Shown: piece by piece, positions 5,923-11,368 of the stretch | Position numbering within the stretch: the first letter of the stretch is position 1 | Layout of the letters: every line of letters begins with the position of its first letter | Position numbers and translations under genes: made by a program | Notes under the pieces: generated by a model | What the model was told of the DNA's origin: nothing | Database searches by the model: none | The model's input: only the letters and a program-made list of their open reading frames with translations | Assembly: GCA_026193355.1 (NCBI GenBank) | Contig: JAPHTL010000054.1 | Coordinates: forward strand, 1-11,368 | Source of the DNA: Rhodospirillales bacterium | Lineage (GTDB): Bacteria > Pseudomonadota > Alphaproteobacteria > Rhodospirillales > JAPHTL01 | Direction of reading: 5' to 3' | DNA: 11,368 nt

Positions 5923-5962
5923 TTAACAACTGATTCGCGGCGCTTGCGTATATATATATGCA
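5923..5962 (+). promoter_or_regulatory. Candidate nuo operon promoter region with (TA)n tract
   Basis: TTAACA (5923-5928, 5 of 6 to TTGACA) lies upstream of an alternating TATATATATAT run (5949-5959) flanked by TGC and GCA. The run makes a nearly perfect 18-base palindrome (5945-5962). The distance from the -35 match to the first TATATA is 20 bases, longer than ideal, so the exact promoter is uncertain. A GANTC site (GATTC, 5932-5936) lies between the elements; in many alphaproteobacteria such sites are methylated by CcrM. About 70 bases of leader follow before nuoA. There is nothing else I can name between 5756 and 6031. Confidence 0.35.
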
Positions 5963-6031
5963 GTAGGTTTGTCGCTGGTCGCGGCTGGTTGTTGATCGTA
6001 CCGTCAAGCCGAAGGGCTGTGGAGCGTCGAA

Positions 6032-6397
6032 ATGGATGAATTGCTTCGGGAATACCTCCCAATCCTGATCTTTCTTGGTATCGCTATTGCGATTTCCGTG
6101 ATCATGGTGACGGCATCCTTCATTGTCGCCAGCCAGCGCCCGGATACCGAAAAGAACGATGCTTACGAATGCGGTTTTGATGCCTTTGGCGATTCCCGTG
6201 GCAGGTTTGATGTTCGTTTCTATCTCGTCGCGATCCTGTTCATCATATTCGACCTGGAAGTGGCTTTCCTTTTCCCCTGGGCTGTTTCGCTCGGGGAAAT
6301 CGGGGTGTTCGGTTTCTGGTCCATGGTGGTCTTCCTTGGGGTTCTCACCATTGGCTTCATCTATGAGTGGAAGAAAGGAGCCCTGGATTGGGAGTAA
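6032..6397 (+). CDS. nuoA: NADH-quinone oxidoreductase subunit A
   Basis: NuoA (mitochondrial ND3) is a small inner-membrane subunit of respiratory complex I at the junction between the quinone-binding peripheral arm and the membrane arm. The 121-residue product has three predicted membrane helices at about 9-32, 62-83 and 91-112. The conserved loop after helix 1 carries YECGFD (45-50). Helix 2 carries the family-typical acidic pair Asp74 and Glu76 in the FDLEV motif. Length is normal. The ATG at 6032 has GGAG at 6021-6024 with 7 bases of spacing. It is the first gene of the operon, and its last 10 bases overlap the proposed nuoB start. Confidence 0.97.
   Translation: MDELLREYLPILIFLGIAIAISVIMVTASFIVASQRPDTEKNDAYECGFDAFGDSRGRFDVRFYLVAILFIIFDLEVAFLFPWAVSLGEIGVFGFWSMVVFLGVLTIGFIYEWKKGALDWE
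6374..6380 (+). promoter_or_regulatory. Ribosome binding site deciding the nuoB start
   Basis: AAAGGAG lies inside the end of nuoA, 7 bases before the TTG at 6388. The alternative GTG at 6367 has no Shine-Dalgarno in front of it, so this site favours the TTG start for nuoB. Confidence 0.65.
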
Positions 6398-6930
6398 GCG
6401 ATAACGCCGTCCCGTTGCTGCCACCCGGCCCCGAACAGGACGCCATTCTCCGGAATGTCACCCAAGAGCTGAGCGACAGGGGGTTTGTCCTCGCCAACCT
6501 CGACAAGGTTGTCAACTGGGCGCGGACCGGATCGATGTGGCCGATGACCTTCGGTCTGGCCTGTTGCGCCGTCGAGATGATGCACGCGTATATGAGCCGC
6601 TACGATCTGGATCGCTTCGGCGTGGTCCCACGGCCCAGTCCGCGTCAATCGGATGTGATCATCGTGGCAGGCACCCTGACGAACAAGATGGCCCCGGCTT
6701 TTCGCAAGGTCTATGACCAGATGGCCGAACCGCGCTACGTGATTTCAATGGGATCATGCGCGAATGGTGGCGGCTATTACCATTATTCCTATTCGGTCGT
6801 GCGTGGATGCGACAGGGTCGTGCCGGTTGATGTTTACGTTCCCGGTTGTCCGCCGACGGCGGAGGCGCTGATCTACGGAGTCCTGCAATTGCAGAAAAAA
6901 ATTCGCCGTACAGGCACCTTGTGGCGGTAA
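6388..6930 (+). CDS. nuoB: NADH-quinone oxidoreductase subunit B (cluster N2 subunit)
   Basis: NuoB (mitochondrial PSST) binds iron-sulfur cluster N2, the last electron carrier before quinone. With the TTG start it has 180 residues. The N2 ligands are all present: the tandem Cys59-Cys60 in GLACCAVEMM, Cys124 in MGSCANGG and Cys154 in VPGCPP. The quinone-side motif WPMTFGLACC is intact. I chose TTG because it has a well-spaced AAAGGAG and gives an N-terminus (MGVSDN) of family-typical length. GTG at 6367 would add seven residues and has no ribosome binding site. The gene overlaps nuoA by 10 bases, which suggests translational coupling, and ends 22 bases before nuoC. Confidence 0.96.
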   Translation: MGVSDNAVPLLPPGPEQDAILRNVTQELSDRGFVLANLDKVVNWARTGSMWPMTFGLACCAVEMMHAYMSRYDLDRFGVVPRPSPRQSDVIIVAGTLTNKMAPAFRKVYDQMAEPRYVISMGSCANGGGYYHYSYSVVRGCDRVVPVDVYVPGCPPTAEALIYGVLQLQKKIRRTGTLWR

Positions 6931-6952
6931 TGAGAAAAGCGGGCGGAAAATC

Positions 6953-7573
6953 ATGACGGCAGCCCTTGCAGACTTGGGAGAACTCATCGCTGGCGCGTTG
7001 CCGCAAGGGGTTCTTAAATCGGAAGTCGCGTTCGGTGAGTTAACCCTCTCCGTGCGAAGGGAGTCGATCCTCAAGGTTCTCAGCTTCCTGCGCGACGACG
7101 CCAATTGCCAGTTCAAGATACTCCTTGATGTCTGCGGCGCCGACTATCCCGAACGGGACGAGCGCTTCGACGTCGTCTATCACCTCCTCAGCCTGACTCA
7201 CAACATGCGGATCCGCGTCAGGACGACAACGGACGGGAGCCTGACCGTTCCTTCGGCGACGGCGCTTTTTTCCTCCGCCGGATGGTGGGAGCGCGAGGCA
7301 TGGGACATGTACGGAATCATGTTCGACGGGCACCCGGACCTTCGCCGGATTCTTACCGATTACGGTTTTGAGGGCCACCCGCTCAGGAAGGACTTCCCCC
7401 TGACGGGGCATGTGGAACTTCGCTACGACGACGAACAGAAACGCGTCGTCTACGAACCCGTCAAGCTGACCCAGGATTTCCGTGCGTTCGACTTCCTCAG
7501 CCCCTGGGAAGGCATGACGCATGTTCTGCCCGGTGACGAAAAGGCCGATAAACAGAGTGGGGAGGACGCCTGA
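6953..7573 (+). CDS. nuoC: NADH-quinone oxidoreductase subunit C
   Basis: NuoC (mitochondrial 30-kDa subunit) is a peripheral-arm subunit that packs against NuoD and NuoB near the quinone site and carries no redox centre. The 206-residue product has the complex I 30-kDa signature: WEREAWDMYGI at 112-122, then RRILTDYGFEGHPLRKDFPL at about 131-150. It is separate from nuoD, unlike the nuoCD fusion of Escherichia coli, and this matches alphaproteobacteria and mitochondria. The ATG start has only a weak GGCGGA upstream (about 6942-6947). Its stop TGA shares one base with the nuoD start. Confidence 0.97.
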   Translation: MTAALADLGELIAGALPQGVLKSEVAFGELTLSVRRESILKVLSFLRDDANCQFKILLDVCGADYPERDERFDVVYHLLSLTHNMRIRVRTTTDGSLTVPSATALFSSAGWWEREAWDMYGIMFDGHPDLRRILTDYGFEGHPLRKDFPLTGHVELRYDDEQKRVVYEPVKLTQDFRAFDFLSPWEGMTHVLPGDEKADKQSGEDA

Positions 7574-8751
7574 TGGCTGAGACCCGTATCCAGAACTACA
7601 ACCTCAATTTCGGCCCGCAGCACCCGGCTGCGCACGGCGTTCTCCGACTGGTTCTTGAACTGGACGGTGAATTGATTGAACGCGCCGATCCGCATATCGG
7701 ATTGCTTCACCGCGGCACCGAGAAGCTGATCGAGAACAAGACCTATCACCAGTGCGTTCCGTACTTCGATCGCCTTGACTACGTTGCGCCGCAAAACCAG
7801 GAGCACGCCTTCGTTCTGGCTGCGGAAAAGCTGGCCGGTGTCGGGGTTCCGCTGCGTGGGCAGTACATCCGCACCCTCTATGCGGAAATCGGTCGTATCC
7901 TTAACCACATCCTGAACATTACGTCCTACGCCATGGACGTTGGCGCCATGACGCCGTTTCTCTGGGGGTTCGAGGAACGCGAGTACCTGATGGAGTTCTG
8001 CGAAAGGGTGTGCGGCGCACGCATGCACATGGCCTACTATCGCGTTGGCGGCGTGTCCCAGGATATGCCTGCCGGGCTGGCCGAGGATATCTACGCATGG
8101 TCGGAGCGATTCCCGAAGGTCATCGACGATATCGAAACCCTTTTGACGGAAAACCGCATCTTCAAGCAACGGACGGTCGATATCGGCATCATCAACGCCG
8201 AACAAGCCATGGACTGGGGATTCACCGGACCCAACCTCAGGGCTTCCGGTATTCCCTGGGATCTTCGCAAGTCACAGCCTTACGAGGTATACGACAAGCT
8301 CGATTTCGACATTCCCGTCGGCAAGCACGGCGATTGCTATGATCGGTATCTGATCCGGATGCTTGAAATGCGGGAAAGCACGAAGCTGATCCAGCAGTGC
8401 CTGAATGACATGCCCGAAGGCCCCGTCATATCGACGGACAAGAAATTTGCACCGCCATCCCGTGCAGACATGAAACGGTCGATGGAAGCGCTTATCCATC
8501 ATTTCAAGCTGTATACGGAAGGCGTCCATGTTCCGGCGGGCGAGACCTATACGGCGGTTGAGGCGCCCAAGGGCGAATTTGGCGTTTACCTTGTCGCGGA
8601 CGGCACCAACAAGCCCTACCGCTGCAAGATCCGGGCGCCCGGTTTCGCGCATCTACAGGCGCTCGATTTTCTTAGCAAGGGGCATATGCTTGCCGACGTT
8701 GTGGCCAATATCGGCTCTCTCGATATCGTTTTCGGCGAGATCGACCGATGA
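7573..8751 (+). CDS. nuoD: NADH-quinone oxidoreductase subunit D (49-kDa type)
   Basis: NuoD forms much of the quinone-reduction chamber of complex I and is evolutionarily related to the large subunit of NiFe hydrogenases. The 392-residue product is full length. The N-terminal GPQHPAAHGV motif supplies the quinone-site His21. Tyr70 in DRLDYVAP is at the right distance to be the second conserved quinone ligand. The family signature LHRGTEK lies at 45-51. The ATG overlaps the nuoC stop by one base (TGATG) and is preceded by GGGGAGGA, an efficient ribosome binding site within nuoC. The C-terminus ends in GEIDR, as in relatives, and overlaps nuoE by four bases. Confidence 0.98.
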   Translation: MAETRIQNYNLNFGPQHPAAHGVLRLVLELDGELIERADPHIGLLHRGTEKLIENKTYHQCVPYFDRLDYVAPQNQEHAFVLAAEKLAGVGVPLRGQYIRTLYAEIGRILNHILNITSYAMDVGAMTPFLWGFEEREYLMEFCERVCGARMHMAYYRVGGVSQDMPAGLAEDIYAWSERFPKVIDDIETLLTENRIFKQRTVDIGIINAEQAMDWGFTGPNLRASGIPWDLRKSQPYEVYDKLDFDIPVGKHGDCYDRYLIRMLEMRESTKLIQQCLNDMPEGPVISTDKKFAPPSRADMKRSMEALIHHFKLYTEGVHVPAGETYTAVEAPKGEFGVYLVADGTNKPYRCKIRAPGFAHLQALDFLSKGHMLADVVANIGSLDIVFGEIDR

Positions 8752-9377
8752 CAGCACGGACAGGAGAAATGGGGCAGCCTGCGACTTTCGCCTTTAGCGA
8801 ATCCAACCTGAAGGAAGCCGACCGGGTTATTGCGAAATACCCCAAAGGCCGTCAGGCGAGCGCGGTAATGCCGCTTCTGGATCTTGCCCAGCGTCAGAAT
8901 GATGGCTGGCTGCCGCGCGCGGCCATGGATTACATCGCCGAAATGCTCGATATGCCGCCGATCAAGGTCTACGAGGTGGCCAATTTCTACACCATGTACA
9001 ACCTGAAGCCCGTCGGTAGAAACCACGTCCAGATCTGCACCAACATTTCGTGCTGGATTCGCGGGTCGGACAAGGTTGTCAAAGCCGCCGAGGAAACCCT
9101 TGGGATTGGCTTCGGACAAACATCGGACGACGGCCAGTTTACGCTCAGCGAGGTTGAATGCCTTGGCGCTTGCGTCAATGCGCCGATGATGCAGGTCAAC
9201 GACGATTACTTCGAGGATCTCGATGAAAAGAGCGCCGGAAAGGTCTTCGCCGCCCTTGCCAAGGGTGAAAGCCCGGCGCCGGGACCACAGATCGACAGGA
9301 CCGGTTGTGAACCCTCCGGCGGTTTGACGACCCTGAAGGACCAGGTCGCGCCGCCAAAAGCCGGGAAGGGTAAGTGA
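8748..9377 (+). CDS. nuoE: NADH-quinone oxidoreductase subunit E (24-kDa, cluster N1a)
   Basis: NuoE (mitochondrial 24-kDa subunit) belongs to the NADH-oxidising module and holds the 2Fe-2S cluster N1a in a thioredoxin-like fold. Ligands are Cys97 and Cys102 (C-x4-C) plus Cys138 and Cys142 (C-x3-C, in ECLGACVNAP). At 209 residues it is longer than the E. coli protein. A proline- and glycine-rich C-terminal extension from about 173 is common in alphaproteobacteria. I chose the ATG at 8748, which overlaps the nuoD stop as ATGA, so translation is probably coupled. The ATG at 8769 has AGGAG in front of it but only two bases away, too close to be convincing. The stop overlaps the nuoF start. Confidence 0.96.
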   Translation: MTARTGEMGQPATFAFSESNLKEADRVIAKYPKGRQASAVMPLLDLAQRQNDGWLPRAAMDYIAEMLDMPPIKVYEVANFYTMYNLKPVGRNHVQICTNISCWIRGSDKVVKAAEETLGIGFGQTSDDGQFTLSEVECLGACVNAPMMQVNDDYFEDLDEKSAGKVFAALAKGESPAPGPQIDRTGCEPSGGLTTLKDQVAPPKAGKGK

Positions 9378-10663
9378 TGCTCAAGGATCAGGATCGCATC
9401 TTCCAGAACATCTACGGCTTCAGGGGCAGGGGGCTTGAGGCCGCACGGTCGGTCGGCGACTGGGACGGAACGAAGGACATTCTCGCCAAGGGGCGCGACT
9501 GGATCATCGGTCAGGTCAAGGAATCGGGCTTGCGGGGCCGTGGTGGCGCGGGCTTCGGCACCGGTCTCAAATGGTCGTTCATGCCCAAGGAGTCCGACGG
9601 TCGCCCCCATTATCTGGTGGTCAACGCGGATGAAGGCGAACCCGGCACCTGCAAGGATCGCGAGATCATCCGCAACGAACCCCACAAGCTGGTCGAGGGC
9701 TGTCTGGTCGCCGGTTTCGCCATTGGGGCGAATACGGCATACATCTATATTCGCGGAGAGTTCTATCGCGAGGCGGAAGTGTTGCAGGCGGCCATCGACG
9801 AAGCCTACGAAGCAGGGCTGCTCGGCAAGAACGCATGCGGTTCCGGCTGGGACATGGATGTTTATGTCCATCGTGGCATGGGCGCCTATGTTTGCGGCGA
9901 GGAAAGCGCATTGATCGAAAGCCTCGAGGGAAAGAAGGGGCAGCCGCGCATGAAGCCGCCTTTCCCTGCGGGCGTCGGTCTTTACGGCTGCCCAACCACG
10001 GTCAACAACGTCGAATCCATTGCCGTTTCGCCGACCATCTGTCGTCGCGGCGGCGCCTGGTTCGCAGGGCTTGGCCGCCAAAACAATACCGGGACGAAAC
10101 TGTTTTGCGTTTCCGGACACGTGAACAATCCCTGCACCTTCGAAGAGGAGATGAGCGTTCCGCTCAAGGAGATCCTCGAAAAGCATTGCGGCGGCGTCGT
10201 GGGCGGTTGGGACAACCTGCTTGCGGTGATTCCAGGCGGTTGTTCTGTTCCTTTGCTCAACAAGGAACAGTGCGAAACGGTTTTGATGGACTTCGACAGT
10301 CTTCGCGAACAAGGTTCGGGCCTTGGAACGGCGGCCGTGATCGTCATGAACAAGCAGACCGACATCGTTCGCGCGATTACCCGGCTTTCGAAATTCTACA
10401 TGCATGAAAGCTGCGGACAGTGCACGCCCTGCCGCGAGGGAACCGGCTGGATGTGGCGGATGATGGAGCGCATCGCAGACGGCCGCGCCTCAATCGATGA
10501 AATTGACATGCTGGAAGAGGTCACCCGGCAGGTTGAAGGGCACACGATCTGTGCGCTCGGAGACGCCGCGGCCTGGCCGATTCAGGGGCTGATACGGCAG
10601 TTCCGCCCGGAAATGGAAAAACGGATCACCGATCGCGATGCGACCGGTGGACGGGCGGCCTAG
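9377..10663 (+). CDS. nuoF: NADH-quinone oxidoreductase subunit F (51-kDa, NADH/FMN site)
   Basis: NuoF (mitochondrial 51-kDa subunit) is the catalytic entry point of complex I. It binds NADH and FMN and passes electrons to cluster N3. The 428-residue product carries the glycine-rich nucleotide-binding stretch GRGGAGFGTGLKW (54-66) and the FMN-contacting NADEGEPGTCKDRE (83-96). GAYVCGEESALIESLEG follows at 169-185. The N3 4Fe-4S ligands are Cys346, Cys349 and Cys352 in ESCGQCTPCREG plus Cys392 in HTICALGD. I chose the ATG at 9377, sharing one base with the nuoE stop, because GAAGGG (9365-9370) is 6 bases upstream. A GTG at 9374 is possible and would add only one residue. Confidence 0.97.
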   Translation: MLKDQDRIFQNIYGFRGRGLEAARSVGDWDGTKDILAKGRDWIIGQVKESGLRGRGGAGFGTGLKWSFMPKESDGRPHYLVVNADEGEPGTCKDREIIRNEPHKLVEGCLVAGFAIGANTAYIYIRGEFYREAEVLQAAIDEAYEAGLLGKNACGSGWDMDVYVHRGMGAYVCGEESALIESLEGKKGQPRMKPPFPAGVGLYGCPTTVNNVESIAVSPTICRRGGAWFAGLGRQNNTGTKLFCVSGHVNNPCTFEEEMSVPLKEILEKHCGGVVGGWDNLLAVIPGGCSVPLLNKEQCETVLMDFDSLREQGSGLGTAAVIVMNKQTDIVRAITRLSKFYMHESCGQCTPCREGTGWMWRMMERIADGRASIDEIDMLEEVTRQVEGHTICALGDAAAWPIQGLIRQFRPEMEKRITDRDATGGRAA

Positions 10664-10672
10664 GAGACGAGA

Positions 10673-11368
10673 ATGCCGAAGCTGACGATAGATGGCCGCG
10701 AAATCGAAGTGGCGCCCGGATTGACGGTGATCCAGGCCTGTGAACAGGCCGGTATAGAGATCCCGCGATTCTGCTATCACGAGCGCCTTTCCATCGCCGG
10801 CAATTGCCGCATGTGCCTTGTCGAAATGGAAAAGGCGCCCAAGCTTGTGGCGTCCTGTGCGATGCCTGTAGGTGATGGCATGGTGATCCACACGAATTCC
10901 GAAAAAGTGATCAAGGCCCGCAAGGGCGTGATGGAATTCCTCCTGATCAATCATCCTCTCGACTGCCCGATCTGTGATCAGGGCGGTGAATGCGACCTCC
11001 AGGACCAGGCGATGACCTTCGGTATCGACAAGGGGCGCTTTGATGAGGGGAAAAGGGCCGTCGATGAAAAGGATTTCGGCCCCCTGATCCGTGGGACCAT
11101 GACCCGTTGCATCCATTGCACACGCTGCATTCGATTTGCCTCGCAAGTGGCGGGAACGCCGGATCTTGGCGGTATCGGGCGTGGTGAACACATGGAAGTC
11201 ACCACCTACGTTGGTAATGCCATCGCTTCGGAGCTTTCGGGCAACCTGATCGACCTTTGCCCCGTTGGCGCCCTGACCAGCCGTCCGTACGCCTTCCGCG
11301 CCCGTCCGTGGGAATTGCGCCACGTTGAATCGGTCGATGTTTTCGATGCGGTGGGAAGCAACATCCGG
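10673..11368 (+). CDS. nuoG: NADH-quinone oxidoreductase subunit G (75-kDa type, 3' partial)
   Basis: NuoG is the large iron-sulfur subunit of the NADH-oxidising module. Only the first 232 residues are in the window, and the frame is open to the last base. The ferredoxin-like domain has the N1b 2Fe-2S ligands Cys34, Cys45, Cys48 and Cys62. Cluster N5 has His94, Cys98, Cys101 and Cys107. Cluster N4 has Cys146, Cys149, Cys152 and Cys196. At the place where E. coli-type NuoG carries the extra N7 cluster (C-x2-C-x3-C), this protein has Asp222, Asp225 and Ser229, so N7 is absent, as in mitochondria. The ATG has AGGAG at 10662-10666, overlapping the nuoF stop TAG, with a 9-base intergenic gap. Confidence 0.97.
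   Translation, partial: MPKLTIDGREIEVAPGLTVIQACEQAGIEIPRFCYHERLSIAGNCRMCLVEMEKAPKLVASCAMPVGDGMVIHTNSEKVIKARKGVMEFLLINHPLDCPICDQGGECDLQDQAMTFGIDKGRFDEGKRAVDEKDFGPLIRGTMTRCIHCTRCIRFASQVAGTPDLGGIGRGEHMEVTTYVGNAIASELSGNLIDLCPVGALTSRPYAFRARPWELRHVESVDVFDAVGSNIR

Noticed and set aside
9206..10405. A 399-codon minus-strand open frame opposite nuoF and the end of nuoE
   Set aside because: Same reasoning: an antisense shadow of conserved complex I genes with no family features of its own.

Overview
This window is a stretch of core bacterial chromosome, almost certainly from an alphaproteobacterium. The order clpP-clpX-lon-hupB-tRNA-Val-tRNA-Asp-nuoABCDEFG, the protein sequences and the mitochondrial-type NuoG N-terminus all point there. 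A Rhodospirillales-like lineage is my best guess from remembered homologues, not from a search. All protein genes lie on the + strand, and base composition and codon use look uniform. I see no insertion sequence, phage gene, integron, CRISPR array or other mobile element.

Region 1 (1-4740) is a proteostasis block. It holds the protease ClpP (its 5' end lies outside the window), its unfoldase ClpX, and the ATP-dependent protease Lon. A bulged hairpin with a T-run follows clpX. Lon then has its own leader with a heat-shock-like -35 element, and a strong intrinsic terminator closes lon.

Region 2 (4741-5270) is the HU gene. Its upstream region is dense in signals: a perfect 9-base DnaA box, phased A-tracts, a sigma70-like promoter whose spacer is filled by a perfect inverted repeat, and a second inverted repeat in the leader. 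A perfect intrinsic terminator follows the gene.

Region 3 (5290-5760) carries tRNA-Val(UAC) and tRNA-Asp(GUC), each with an encoded CCA end and its own plausible promoter.

Region 4 (5756-11368) is the start of the complex I operon. It has a 276-base leader region with a (TA)n tract and then nuoA to nuoG, tightly packed with overlaps or gaps of at most 22 bases. nuoG runs off the right edge.

The protein-coding content is ordinary and well described, and I found no new gene system. The items most worth a second look are regulatory: a perfect CtrA-type box between clpP and clpX (ClpXP degrades CtrA in Caulobacter), the palindromes and bent-DNA signature at hupB, the isolated DnaA box, and the probable separate heat-shock control of lon. 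These are pattern matches by eye and are untested.
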